Shown piece after piece: positions 1-10,392 of a stretch of DNA of 64,000 bases. Origin of the DNA: an archaeon (lineage in GTDB: Archaea > Nanobdellota > Nanobdellia > SCGC-AAA011-G17 > GW2011-AR17); contig JABHZQ010000023.1 in NCBI GenBank assembly GCA_018656555.1, positions 66,875-130,874 on the forward strand. Reading direction: 5' to 3'. The stretch's first letter is position 1. Every line of letters begins with the position of its first letter. Position numbers and translations under genes: made by a program. The notes below the pieces were generated by a model that saw only the letters and a program-made list of their open reading frames with translations, had not been told where the DNA came from and did not search any database.

Positions 1-479
1 TTCTTCATTGCAAATAAATATCCAGAACAAACTATGAATTTACCTTTATTAACATATTTTCTTCTAGTATCATGAGCACCAAGATCAGTCAACAAATGAG
101 AAAAATAACCCAACATAGAAGCTCTAGAGTTTATTGAAACTGGCCGCCCAGTAACCGCACCAACCCCTTTCTTATTCAATTTTTTCATTAATTCTTCAAT
201 AGCATTATTACTTACATGTACATCTCCATCAGTTAGAATAATCTTATCTCCTCTTGCTTCCTTAAAACAAATATTCAAAGCAATTGGCTTTCCCTTCCCT
301 GGATCCTCAACATGCCTTACATTATACTTAGAATAACTATCAACTACTTTCTTTGTACCTTCATCAGGACAAGCAACTAAGATCTCAAAATCTTCATCAA
401 CTTTTTGATTAAGAAAACACTCAATTGCCCTTCCCACAGTTTTCTCTTCCTTATATGCAGTAATAATAATAGTAATCAT
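1..479 (-). CDS. GT2-family glycosyltransferase, 5' part of gene (C-terminus beyond window edge)
   Basis: Reverse-strand translation MITIIITAYKEEKTVGRAIECFLNQKVDEDFEILVACPDEG...DKIILTDGDVHVSNNAIEEL: GT-A fold start and DGD motif. Not in the ORF track because it runs off the window. ATGA overlap with the next ORF. Confidence 0.8.
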   Translation of the reverse strand, partial: MITIIITAYKEEKTVGRAIECFLNQKVDEDFEILVACPDEGTKKVVDSYSKYNVRHVEDPGKGKPIALNICFKEARGDKIILTDGDVHVSNNAIEELMKKLNKKGVGAVTGRPVSINSRASMLGYFSHLLTDLGAHDTRRKYVNKGKFIVCSGYLFAMK

Positions 480-1867
480 TTTTCAACAATCTTCTTTACT
501 CCTTTCTCAATCAATTTGGATCTTAATCTTGTGTACAATGGAACTTTTGTAAACTTCTTATCAATCAAGTCAATATAAGCTCTCTTCTTATTTGTCTTCT
601 TATACACCCTAAACCCAAACTTATCTCTTATCCTCTTTAATTGTTTTACTGTAAAATTAGGATGTTCCACATTTGAAGATTGAAAATAAGATTTTGAATC
701 AGTTTCCTTTAACCAATCATTCTCTTTACACAAATCATACAACTTTGTACCCTTAAAAGCATTAAAAATAGAAACTCCCACATAATCAGGTTGTATTTTC
801 TCATTAAGTTCAATAGTTTTCTTAATACTTATTCCATCCTCATAAGGAATCCCTATCATGTTAAAAGCATAAGTCTTCAATCCTGCTTCTTTAGCCCATT
901 TAAATGTATTAATTATCTGCTCATCTGTTTGATTTCTTGATAAAATAGTATTTCTGATATAAGGATCACCCGATTCAATACCAATAGAAACCCTAATACA
1001 CCCTGCCTGTTTCAATAATCTAAAATCTTCTTTAGTTACAGCATTAACTCTAGCATTAATATAAAATGGAATTCCAACCTCTTGAGGATATCTTTCTGCA
1101 AATTCTCTCAACCTTTCCTTATTCAAAGTAAAAGTGTCGTCGTAAAACTCAATTTCTTTTATTTTATAATTATTCTTTACATCCTTTATTTCTTTTAATA
1201 AATTGTGAATTGATCTAAATCTAAGGTACTTTCCTTTTCCTTTATACTTCTCAATTAAAACTTTGTTAATACAATAAGAACACTCAAAAGGACAACCCTT
1301 ACTTGAAATAAAAGTAGCTAATCCCCTATTTGAATTGATATAGTTTTGATAATCAAATATTTCCCTATCGGCAAAAGGAAGCTTATCTAAATCTTGACTC
1401 AATCTCCCAATCTCATTCTTAATTATCTTCCCTTCATATTTATACCAAAGATTTTTTGTCTCAAACTTACTTCCACCCTTTTCCAATTCCTTAAGAAGTT
1501 CTACAAAAGAATACTCTGATTCCCCTATTGCAGCCACATCAAAACAATCTTGCTCTAAAATATCTTCAGGAGCAATTGTTGCATGATAACCCCCACAAAC
1601 TATTGGAATAAGTTTTACCTTCTTAATTATTTTACAAATCTTAACTGCATTATCCAAATCATTTGTTGCTGCTGTTACCCCTACAACATCCGGATCAAAA
1701 GTTTTAATTAACTCAATTATCTCCTTTTTCTTAGGTTTCTTAAAAGTAGTATCTAAAAGCCTTACTTCATGCTTATTCTGTTTTAACAAAGAGGATATGA
1801 TAGCTAAACCTATAGAAATATCCTTTGGCGATTCTACAACATTAGGGTATATCAAAAGTACTTTCAT
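476..1867 (-). CDS. Cobalamin-binding-domain radical SAM protein
   Basis: N-terminal B12-binding-like domain (MKVLLIYPNVVESPKDISIGLAIISSLL...VVGVTAATNDLDNAVKICKIIKK...CGGYHATIAPED) and radical SAM CxxxCxxC (KGCPFECSYC). Confidence 0.9.
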   Translation of the reverse strand: MKVLLIYPNVVESPKDISIGLAIISSLLKQNKHEVRLLDTTFKKPKKKEIIELIKTFDPDVVGVTAATNDLDNAVKICKIIKKVKLIPIVCGGYHATIAPEDILEQDCFDVAAIGESEYSFVELLKELEKGGSKFETKNLWYKYEGKIIKNEIGRLSQDLDKLPFADREIFDYQNYINSNRGLATFISSKGCPFECSYCINKVLIEKYKGKGKYLRFRSIHNLLKEIKDVKNNYKIKEIEFYDDTFTLNKERLREFAERYPQEVGIPFYINARVNAVTKEDFRLLKQAGCIRVSIGIESGDPYIRNTILSRNQTDEQIINTFKWAKEAGLKTYAFNMIGIPYEDGISIKKTIELNEKIQPDYVGVSIFNAFKGTKLYDLCKENDWLKETDSKSYFQSSNVEHPNFTVKQLKRIRDKFGFRVYKKTNKKRAYIDLIDKKFTKVPLYTRLRSKLIEKGVKKIVEK

Positions 1868-3012
1868 TTTTTTAGTATCTCTTCCTTGTAAATATCAAGG
1901 GTCTCCTCCGCTATTTGATCCCAAGTATAACCTTTTACCTTCTTTTTATTATTTTCTGAGAACATCTTCGCTAATTTAGGATCATCTAATATTCTTAATA
2001 TATATTCCTTCATCTTCTTTCTATCACCATGTTTAAACAAAAACCCATTTATTCCACTTGTAACCTCATAAGGAATACCATTTACAGGGGTTGTAACTAT
2101 TGGTAACCCTGAAGCCATAGCTTCAAAAATGGTTAAAGGTAGTCCTTCCCTATATGAAGGTAATACATAAACATCAGCAGCCTGATAGAGTTCTGGATTC
2201 TTTTCATAGATCCATTTCCCTAAAACATGTATTCTTGGATGATCCTTTACGATTCCCTTTACCCTATCCATCAATCCTTCATCCGGCCCAACAATTGCAA
2301 ATTCCATATCTTTCCTTTCCTTAGCAATATCAACAGCAACCTCTGCAAAATGATGAGGAGACTTTGTTGGATGTAATCTTCCATAGAACAATACAAGTTT
2401 TCTTTTTGGGTCTTGCATAAATGATTTTTTTGTAGGATTATCCTTGACTTTCTTAAACAAAGATTTAGCCATTCCATTATGTAAAACCTTTATTTTCTTC
2501 TCTTTTACATATTTTTTTAGAACAGGTATCTCCCAAGGAGTAATTGCTATAATTCTATCACACAAAGGAAATGAAATATAGTTGAAAAAATTATCAGTAA
2601 AAAACAAAGCAAATCTAGCTGGCCAAGGTCTAAACTTGTCAGTCCAAGGACAATGAGTTGTGTGGATATGTGGAACACCTTTTAGTTTTGCAATAATTCC
2701 TGCAAATAAAACATAATCATGAGCACCAACATGAGAATGGATAATATCATACTTCTTAGTTATTAAATCCCAAATAACTCCTGGAAATATATGAGTATTA
2801 AAAGATAATCTTAACCAATATCTAGATCTATAAACTCTAACTCCATCTATTATCTCAAATTTCTTCTTAATTCTTTTATATTTATCACAATCACAGCAAA
2901 AAACATCCACTTTATGGCCTTGCTTTATATACTGTTTTGCAAGAACTTCAATCACTTTTTCCACTCCACCAATTGTTGGAAGATAGAACATACTAACTAT
3001 TGCTATTCTCAT
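1864..3012 (-). CDS. GT4-family glycosyltransferase
   Basis: MRIAIVSMFYLPTIGGVEKVIEVLAKQ and C-terminal ADVYVLPSYREGLPLTIFEAMASGLPIVTT motif. Confidence 0.92.
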   Translation of the reverse strand: MRIAIVSMFYLPTIGGVEKVIEVLAKQYIKQGHKVDVFCCDCDKYKRIKKKFEIIDGVRVYRSRYWLRLSFNTHIFPGVIWDLITKKYDIIHSHVGAHDYVLFAGIIAKLKGVPHIHTTHCPWTDKFRPWPARFALFFTDNFFNYISFPLCDRIIAITPWEIPVLKKYVKEKKIKVLHNGMAKSLFKKVKDNPTKKSFMQDPKRKLVLFYGRLHPTKSPHHFAEVAVDIAKERKDMEFAIVGPDEGLMDRVKGIVKDHPRIHVLGKWIYEKNPELYQAADVYVLPSYREGLPLTIFEAMASGLPIVTTPVNGIPYEVTSGINGFLFKHGDRKKMKEYILRILDDPKLAKMFSENNKKKVKGYTWDQIAEETLDIYKEEILKK

Positions 3013-3104
3013 AATTAAATTTTTGGAAAATCTTTTTATAAATATTGTGTAGGGGTAATATTTCTTTAATAAACATTATAAAGAGATAGTTGAATCTAGA
3101 TTCT

Positions 3105-4244
3105 ATGAAAATTGGGTTTATGACTAATTACTTCTATCCAGCTACTGGAGGTATGGAAGAATTAAATTTTAATCTTGCCAAAGAACTAGTTAAACAAGGT
3201 CATGAAGTTCATGTATTCACTTCTGATAGAAAAGATGGAAAAATCTTCAAAAAAGAAGAAAACATCAAAGGTGTAAGAATCCACAGAAGCAGATTATGGT
3301 TCAAATACAAATATTACTTAAAATTCAATCCAGGAATTGCATTCAAACATCTAAAGTACAATCTTGATGTTCTACACTTCCAAAGTATTGGTTTCATTTT
3401 CCAAGATTTAGCACTAGTCCTAAGAAGAATATTCACAAAAACAATGGTGATTGACACCCCCCATGGTCCTTTCATGGCCCTAGACAAATATCCTTGGTGG
3501 CAAACCATTCTAAGAAACATCTATACAACAATAGAATATCCTATTAACAAATTATATCATAAATCAGTTCAAGATAACCCCAAACAATATCCTTGGATGG
3601 AAAAATATGGATTCAAAAAAGGAACAATAACATTTATTCCACCTTGCTTACCTAATAATATATATGACAAAGCTAAAGGAAATGAATTAAAAAATAAACT
3701 TAAAGACAAGTTTGTTATCAGCTATCTAGGAAGAGTTCAAGAGTACAAAGGTTTAGAACAAGTTGTTAGAGTTCTCCCAGATCTAATAAAAGTAAATCCA
3801 AATGTAGTATTTCTTGCAATGGGTGGAGAAGTGGCTGGAGAATATAACAGATTAAAAAAAATTGCCAAAGAACTAAATGTAGAAGATCATTTAATAATTG
3901 CAGGAAGAGTTTCTGATGATGAAAAACTCCAAGGCCTTGACACTTCTGAAGTATTCATCCTACCTAGTGAGTGGGAAGCCTTTGGAATAGTTCTTGTTGA
4001 AGGTATGGCAAGGAAATGTGCAGTAGTTTCTAGTAAAACTGAAGGTGGAAGATTCTTAGTAAGTGAAAAAGAAGGTTTCTTGTATGACTATAAAGATTTA
4101 GACCAACTAAAGAAATGCCTTTTGAAGTTAATTGAAGATGAAAAATTAAGAGATAAACTAAAAGAACACAACTTCAAGAAAGCTGAAAATTATTTGGTAA
4201 AAAACCTAGTTAAAGACTTCGAGAGACTATATGCTGAAAAATAG
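3105..4244 (+). CDS. GT4-family glycosyltransferase
   Basis: GFMTNYFYPATGGMEELNFNLAKEL and VFILPSEWEAFGIVLVEGMARKCAVV. ATG at 3105 preferred over the TTG at 3090. Confidence 0.92.
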   Translation: MKIGFMTNYFYPATGGMEELNFNLAKELVKQGHEVHVFTSDRKDGKIFKKEENIKGVRIHRSRLWFKYKYYLKFNPGIAFKHLKYNLDVLHFQSIGFIFQDLALVLRRIFTKTMVIDTPHGPFMALDKYPWWQTILRNIYTTIEYPINKLYHKSVQDNPKQYPWMEKYGFKKGTITFIPPCLPNNIYDKAKGNELKNKLKDKFVISYLGRVQEYKGLEQVVRVLPDLIKVNPNVVFLAMGGEVAGEYNRLKKIAKELNVEDHLIIAGRVSDDEKLQGLDTSEVFILPSEWEAFGIVLVEGMARKCAVVSSKTEGGRFLVSEKEGFLYDYKDLDQLKKCLLKLIEDEKLRDKLKEHNFKKAENYLVKNLVKDFERLYAEK

Positions 4245-4279
4245 GAAACTTTATTAAAAGTTTTAATTTAAGATTCCTT

Positions 4280-5977
4280 ATGACTTTAAATTCTTTTAAA
4301 GAGCTTTATAAGAATAAGTTAGTTCTAATCTTATTAATTGTTATCTTAGGTCTTGGTATTTTTCTAAGAGTTTATGGTGTTGGAGATGTAGGATTAAACA
4401 ATGATCAGATAGCCACAGTCCCAACTGGACTAGTCTGGTACTATCCTCATGACTACTATCCAGGATTGGCTAGCCAAGCAGAACCAGCATTAGGAAATTT
4501 CTTCATGGCTTCAGGCTGTATGCTATCTGGTGAGGATTTCTCAGGTGTTACTGAAATCATTCCTAACTTCTATCCTGGAAGAGCTGAATTATTTGGCCAA
4601 GAAATAGTAGATGCCACAACCCACTGTAGAATCCCAGGAATTATTTTCTCAATTCTATTCCTACTTGGATTTTCCATTTTCCTTTTCTTATTCATAGATA
4701 AATATGCAGCATTATTCGGAACTGCATTCATTGCATTCAACAGGTTAATACTAAACTACAGTACAGCACTACATGTAGACATCTTCTTATACTTCTTCCT
4801 AATCTGTGCATTTATTTTCCTTTGGTTAGCATTTAAATCAGTTAAAGCATCTAACAAAGAAACACTTTACTTTGTTATCTCAGGTATTTTCCTAGGACTA
4901 TCCTTCTCAGTAAAAATGCCTGCAGCACTATGGATTTTATTTGGTGGATTTATCATCCTATTCAAATACAGAGTAGAAATATTATACTACTTCAAAGATC
5001 TTTTCAAAAAATACTTAGAAAATGTATCAAAAGAAAGCTTAAAGTATGGAAAATTAATAAGAAACTTACTATTCTATTCCATTGGAGTCATAGCTACTCT
5101 TTTCTTCACATTTGAATTCAGCCTAAGTAATATATTCCTAGTCTTTGATACTTACAGAGCCTACAACAGTGATGTATCTTCATTCATTCTAAACTGGGAT
5201 CTATTCAGCTATCTAAACAACTTCCTATTCTCTTTCAACCTATTTGATCTAGTTATATTCCTTGGAGCTATCTATGTATTTTACAAGATATTAGTTAAGA
5301 AGAACAAAACCCAATTTGAACAATTCATACTATTACTTTGCTTACCTTTAATCCTAGCCCTACTATTCACAAACACATTACAATTAGCAAGAGTATTCCT
5401 ATCTTTTGCATTCATAATCTTCATATTAATGTCCCTGGTATTCTCTGAAAGCTATGGAATTATAAAAAAGAAAAAAATTATCCTACCCTTACTAATACTC
5501 TACATTGTATTTTCTTTTGTAGCTGTATTCCAAATGGCACCCTACTACTGTAGTACTTGTTCATTCTACTGTGATAAAATAGGAGATGGTTGTTATAATC
5601 CATTAATTGCTGGATACGGAGTCAAACCAACAGCAGAATTTCTAATAGAAAACATGGAAGAAGATGAATCTTTCATTAACTTTGGAACAAGTATGATCTT
5701 CTTCTATGTTAATCCAGAAGAAGAAGCTTACAACTATATGTGGAGAGAATCTTATAATGAACAATTTGGTCACAGACCCAATTTCATAGAATGGGCTAAT
5801 TATTACACTTATGAAGATAGAACCTTAAGATATGCAGTTGTTTTCCTTTCAGTAGAACCAAATGACGATCCATCATATGTAGAATTTGACAACATCTACA
5901 CACCAAACGAAATAATACAAATAAATGATATAGATGCAGTAGAAATATATGATCTAACTAATCTCATTCCTTCTTAA
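4280..5977 (+). CDS. Multi-pass membrane glycosyltransferase-like protein (GT39/ArnT-like)
   Basis: Many TM segments and a large first extracellular loop after TM1 with acidic residues (VGLNNDQIATVPTG). Confidence 0.65.
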   Translation: MTLNSFKELYKNKLVLILLIVILGLGIFLRVYGVGDVGLNNDQIATVPTGLVWYYPHDYYPGLASQAEPALGNFFMASGCMLSGEDFSGVTEIIPNFYPGRAELFGQEIVDATTHCRIPGIIFSILFLLGFSIFLFLFIDKYAALFGTAFIAFNRLILNYSTALHVDIFLYFFLICAFIFLWLAFKSVKASNKETLYFVISGIFLGLSFSVKMPAALWILFGGFIILFKYRVEILYYFKDLFKKYLENVSKESLKYGKLIRNLLFYSIGVIATLFFTFEFSLSNIFLVFDTYRAYNSDVSSFILNWDLFSYLNNFLFSFNLFDLVIFLGAIYVFYKILVKKNKTQFEQFILLLCLPLILALLFTNTLQLARVFLSFAFIIFILMSLVFSESYGIIKKKKIILPLLILYIVFSFVAVFQMAPYYCSTCSFYCDKIGDGCYNPLIAGYGVKPTAEFLIENMEEDESFINFGTSMIFFYVNPEEEAYNYMWRESYNEQFGHRPNFIEWANYYTYEDRTLRYAVVFLSVEPNDDPSYVEFDNIYTPNEIIQINDIDAVEIYDLTNLIPS

Positions 5978-6808
5978 CAATAAATTAGTATGTTTATCAC
6001 CAGGACAAATCTTCATAATACCTTCAATATCAGAATTATACACTCTTCTTTTCTTCTCATCAATCACTTGAAAATTAAATCCCATTTCACTTAACCTCTC
6101 CAAAAAAATCCTTGGATCATGACCACACTTCTTAATTCCATTTGGCCAAAACTCAGTTAACACAATAATATTTTCATTAGCCAAAGTCTTTTCCATGCCA
6201 TCTAAAGCTAAAAACTCAGAACCTTGAATATCCATTTTAATCAAATCAATCTTCTCATTAACAAAATCATCAATCCTAACAGTCTCAATATCAATAGAAT
6301 CTCTTCCCTCACCAGAATCAAACACTTGGTGATCTCCCCTATGTTCCTCACAAATATACAACTTCCCACTCCCAGTCTCATTAGTTACAGCCTTTTTTAT
6401 AGGAATTATATTTTTAGTATTATTCTTCTCAATATTCTTAACAAGCAAACCATAATTATCTTCTTCTGGCTCAAAAGCATAGATCTTACCACTCTCACCA
6501 ATCCGATTATGTGCAATAAAAGAATAATAACCCAAATTAGCACCAATATCCAATATTTTCATATCTTTTCTTAATAATTTCTGATACAAACTTGATTCAA
6601 ACCCTTCTAAAAGATTATATCTCCATAGAATAATAGCCAATAATCTATCAATAGTCCGACCATACATAGTATAACCCTTCATTTTTAGACCAATAGGTTT
6701 CTTCAAATTAATATGTTTAAGAACATGTTTCACAACCTTTCTCAGTCTCTGAGATGCTGCAATTGTAAATGCAATATCTTTTATTGGTTTAAATATAAGC
6801 TTTAACAT
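5954..6808 (-). CDS. FkbM-family SAM-dependent methyltransferase
   Basis: MKILDIGANLGYYSFIAHNRIGESGKIYAFEPEEDNYGLLVKNIEKN...DLIKMDIQGSEFLALDGME. Confidence 0.88.
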   Translation of the reverse strand: MLKLIFKPIKDIAFTIAASQRLRKVVKHVLKHINLKKPIGLKMKGYTMYGRTIDRLLAIILWRYNLLEGFESSLYQKLLRKDMKILDIGANLGYYSFIAHNRIGESGKIYAFEPEEDNYGLLVKNIEKNNTKNIIPIKKAVTNETGSGKLYICEEHRGDHQVFDSGEGRDSIDIETVRIDDFVNEKIDLIKMDIQGSEFLALDGMEKTLANENIIVLTEFWPNGIKKCGHDPRIFLERLSEMGFNFQVIDEKKRRVYNSDIEGIMKICPGDKHTNLLLRRNEIS

Positions 6809-6905
6809 TTCTCTTTGAAATTACTTGACATTTTTAAATATTGTTGTTTAAATAAAGAGTCCACCACAGAAACTTTTATTAATAGAGGATATATCTTTCT
6901 CTCCA

Positions 6906-7586
6906 ATGAATAAGCACAAAGTTACCATTGTTATACCTACTTATAATGAAGAAAAGATGATTAAAGAGGTCATTGAGAAGGTTAGACCTCATGGAGATCA
7001 TGTTCTTGTTGTTAGTGCTAAGAAATCTACAGATAGAACTGCAGAAATTGCTAAATCTATGGGTGTAGAAGTCATTGTAGATAATGGAAAAGGAAAAGGA
7101 GAGGGGATGAGATGCGCCATTAAACACATTCAGGAGGGACTTATTGTCTTTATTGACGCTGATGGATCACATATACCAAAAGATATACCTTCTATTGTAG
7201 CACCATTACAAGCTGATGAAGCAGATATGGTTATTGCTTCTAGATTTATGGGTGGTAGTGAAGAATTACATGGAGATTTTGATAAATTCTTAAGAATGTT
7301 TTTTAGTATGGGTATTGCCCAAATCATAAATTGGAGATTTAACCAAAAAATCCAAGATACACAAAATGGTTTTAGAGCAATAAAAACAGATGTTGCTAAG
7401 AGATTAAAGTTAGAATCTAATATTTTTGATATTGAAACTGAAATGTGTATGAGATGTTTTAAGAATAAATATAGAATTTTAGAGGTTCCAAGTAGAGAAT
7501 TAAGTAGAAGATATGGTGAATCTGGAATCAGTTTATGGGGAATGGGTTATATTTATGCTTGGAGAGTATTTAAGAATCTATTTTGA
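6906..7586 (+). CDS. GT2-family glycosyltransferase (dolichol-phosphate mannosyltransferase-like)
   Basis: KVTIVIPTYNEEKMIKEVIEKVRP...VFIDADGSHIPKDIPSIVAPL...QDTQNGFRAIKTDVAKRL. Confidence 0.88.
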   Translation: MNKHKVTIVIPTYNEEKMIKEVIEKVRPHGDHVLVVSAKKSTDRTAEIAKSMGVEVIVDNGKGKGEGMRCAIKHIQEGLIVFIDADGSHIPKDIPSIVAPLQADEADMVIASRFMGGSEELHGDFDKFLRMFFSMGIAQIINWRFNQKIQDTQNGFRAIKTDVAKRLKLESNIFDIETEMCMRCFKNKYRILEVPSRELSRRYGESGISLWGMGYIYAWRVFKNLF

Positions 7587-7588
7587 AA

Positions 7589-8968
7589 ATGAAAGTTCTT
7601 GTTTTGAATCCACCAGTGAAAGGAGTGAAGTTTAGCAGAGATGGTAGATGTCAAAGTGAAGAAAACACTTGGCTAGACACCTTTCCACCTACAGCATTAA
7701 TCAGTATTGCTGGTGCAGTTCGTGAAAAGTATAATCTTAAACTAATAGATTGTATGGGTTCTGATATTAATTATGAGTCTTGTTTAGAATTAGTAAAAAA
7801 ATTCAATCCAGATTTCACTATTGTAAATACTTCTACTCCAACTATAGATACAGATGTAGAAGTTGCAAGAAGAATAAAAGAAAAAACAAATTCTAAAATT
7901 ATGATGTATGGAGAGCATGTTACCTCTCAAACCCATAAATTATTTGAAAAATATCCAAAGATTATTGACTTTGCAATTAGAGGAGAACCAGAAACTCCAA
8001 TTATGAAAGTTTTAGAAGGGAATCTAAAAGCAGAAGGTGTTGCCACTCTCACTCATGATGGAGGAGTTTGGATTGAACCAAATCTAGATGATTTACCTTT
8101 CCCTGCTTATGATTTACTCCCTAGATATAAATATCCATTAAGTGGAGAAGATTGGATGTTTGTAAGATCTGGAAGAGGATGTCCCTATGAATGTATCTAT
8201 TGTGTTATGCCACTTTTAGGAGCTAGAAGAACCAGATACCATTCTGTAGATTATATGATTAAACAAATGAAATGGTTAGCAAATGATCTAAACATTAAAA
8301 CCTTCATGTTCTGGGATGAGCTAGCCACACTAAACAAAAAAAGAATGATTGAACTCTGTAAGAAGATGAAAGGTATTGGCTTAGCAAAAAAATGCAAATG
8401 GTTCTGTACAACAAGAGTAGATCTATTTGATGATGAACTAGCTAAATACATGAAAATGGGTGGCTGTACAATGATTACCTTTGGTGTTGAATCTGGTTCT
8501 CAAAAAGTTTTAGACTTCTCGAAAAAAGGAAGTACTATTGAACAAGCTAGAAAATCTGTTAAGATTGCCAGAAAACATGGATTTAAAACTATTGGCCATT
8601 TTATTCTAGGATTACCTACTTCAACTGAAGAAGATTTACAAAAAACAATTGACCTATCTAAAGAATTAAAATTAAATTTTGTTCAATTCTACATTGCTAC
8701 TCCCTTTCCTGGAAGTGAATTCTTTGAAATGGCAAAGAAAAATGGATGGTTTGTTGAAGACAACTGGGAAAAGATAGAACAAGGCACTGTTGCTGTTTCC
8801 TATCCAGATTTAAGTGCTGAAACAATCCAAAAATATAGAAGAAAAGCATATAGAAGTTTTTACATGAGACCCTATGCAGTCTATTCCTTATTAACCTCTA
8901 TTTCTCCAAGAGTATTAATAAAACTCCCCGGATATATTTTGAAGTTTTTTGGTTGGATGAAAAAATAG
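7589..8968 (+). CDS. Cobalamin-binding-domain radical SAM protein
   Basis: B12-binding-like N-terminus and RGCPYECIYC. ATG start at 7589. Confidence 0.9.
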   Translation: MKVLVLNPPVKGVKFSRDGRCQSEENTWLDTFPPTALISIAGAVREKYNLKLIDCMGSDINYESCLELVKKFNPDFTIVNTSTPTIDTDVEVARRIKEKTNSKIMMYGEHVTSQTHKLFEKYPKIIDFAIRGEPETPIMKVLEGNLKAEGVATLTHDGGVWIEPNLDDLPFPAYDLLPRYKYPLSGEDWMFVRSGRGCPYECIYCVMPLLGARRTRYHSVDYMIKQMKWLANDLNIKTFMFWDELATLNKKRMIELCKKMKGIGLAKKCKWFCTTRVDLFDDELAKYMKMGGCTMITFGVESGSQKVLDFSKKGSTIEQARKSVKIARKHGFKTIGHFILGLPTSTEEDLQKTIDLSKELKLNFVQFYIATPFPGSEFFEMAKKNGWFVEDNWEKIEQGTVAVSYPDLSAETIQKYRRKAYRSFYMRPYAVYSLLTSISPRVLIKLPGYILKFFGWMKK

Positions 8969-9018
8969 AATTTAAGCATCAAAAACTATATAAACACATT
9001 TTTCAAAGTCTATAAATT

Positions 9019-10392
9019 ATGAAGGTTATGCTTATCTACCCAAATAGTGATACTCACTATGTTGTTCCACCTGTTAGCTTAGGCTATTTAGCCCATGCAG
9101 TGAAAAATTCTGGAAATGAACCAATAATCATAGATGGAATCAAAGATAGAGTAGATAGCAAAAAATTATTAAAATTCCTAGAAAAACACAATCCCAATTA
9201 TGTTGGAATTCAAGTTTTCTCCTGTGATGTTGGAACAGTTCAAGATTATATAAAAACAATTAAAGAATTTTCAGAAAATATTAAGATTATAATTGGTGGA
9301 GCTCATGTTTCTGGAGTTAAGGACAAGATTTTTGAAGATTTCCCCAATATTGATTGTGCTTTCCATGGTGAAGCTGAATTAGGATTAAAATTATTATTAG
9401 AAGGAAAAGAATTCAAAGAGATTCCAGGATTAATCTGGAAAGAAGATGGAATTCATATGAATGAACCCTACTTTGAAATAGACCTTGACTCATTAGGTAT
9501 GCCCTTATGGGAACTAATAGATCCTAGAACCTATCCTACAGCTCCACAAGGTGCTGTTTACAGGGGATTCCCAATTGCACCAATCTTAACCTCTAGGGGT
9601 TGCCCTTACAGATGTACCTATTGTGCAGGACATGTAGTTACAGGAAGAAGAATAAGACAAAGATCTATAAAAAGTGTAGTAGATGAAATAGAATTTTTAA
9701 AAAAAGAATATGGTGTCAAAGAAATACATATTATCGACGATACTTTCACTCAAGTTAAAAAAAGAGTTTTAGAATTTTGTGATGAAGTTAAAAAAAGAAA
9801 TCTAAAATTTCACCTAACATTTCCAAATGGAGTTAGATTAGATACTCTAGATGATGAAGTATTAAGTGAACTAAAAAAATGTGGATGCTACTCTTTAACA
9901 TTAGGAATTGAATCTGGTTCTCAAAAAATACTAGATGATATGAAGAAAAACTTAAAATTAGAAACAATAAAAGAAAAAGTTGCATTGATTGATAAACATG
10001 GAATTGATATCATGGCCTTTTTTATCGTGGGCTATCCTACTGAAACTAAAGAAGATATTGAAAAAACAATTAAATTTGCCAAGTCTCTCAAACTAAAAAG
10101 AGCACACTTTAGTACATTTTTACCTCTACCAGGAACTGATGCTACTAACGATCTAATTGCCGCTGGCAAAATAGACAAAATTGATTGGTCTGGTTTGTTC
10201 TACACAAAAGCACCAATACCTCCAGAAGGTATGACTGCTAAAGAACTTAAGGAATTACAAAGAAAAGCCTTTTTAGAGTTTTACTTAAGGCCCAAAATTA
10301 TGTATCATCTTGCTAGAGAGGTGAGATCTTGGACTCACTTTAAATCACTTCTAAAAAGATCTATTGATTACGCATTTGATAAAGAAAAATGA
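9019..10392 (+). CDS. Cobalamin-binding-domain radical SAM protein
   Basis: MKVMLIYPNSDTHYVVPPVSLGYLAHAVKNSG...SRGCPYRCTYC...TLGIESGSQKILDDMKKN. Confidence 0.9.
   Translation: MKVMLIYPNSDTHYVVPPVSLGYLAHAVKNSGNEPIIIDGIKDRVDSKKLLKFLEKHNPNYVGIQVFSCDVGTVQDYIKTIKEFSENIKIIIGGAHVSGVKDKIFEDFPNIDCAFHGEAELGLKLLLEGKEFKEIPGLIWKEDGIHMNEPYFEIDLDSLGMPLWELIDPRTYPTAPQGAVYRGFPIAPILTSRGCPYRCTYCAGHVVTGRRIRQRSIKSVVDEIEFLKKEYGVKEIHIIDDTFTQVKKRVLEFCDEVKKRNLKFHLTFPNGVRLDTLDDEVLSELKKCGCYSLTLGIESGSQKILDDMKKNLKLETIKEKVALIDKHGIDIMAFFIVGYPTETKEDIEKTIKFAKSLKLKRAHFSTFLPLPGTDATNDLIAAGKIDKIDWSGLFYTKAPIPPEGMTAKELKELQRKAFLEFYLRPKIMYHLAREVRSWTHFKSLLKRSIDYAFDKEK

Noticed and set aside
6224-6574. 116-aa plus ORF
   Set aside because: Antisense to the well-supported FkbM methyltransferase; low-complexity Ile/Asn composition from AT-rich antisense.
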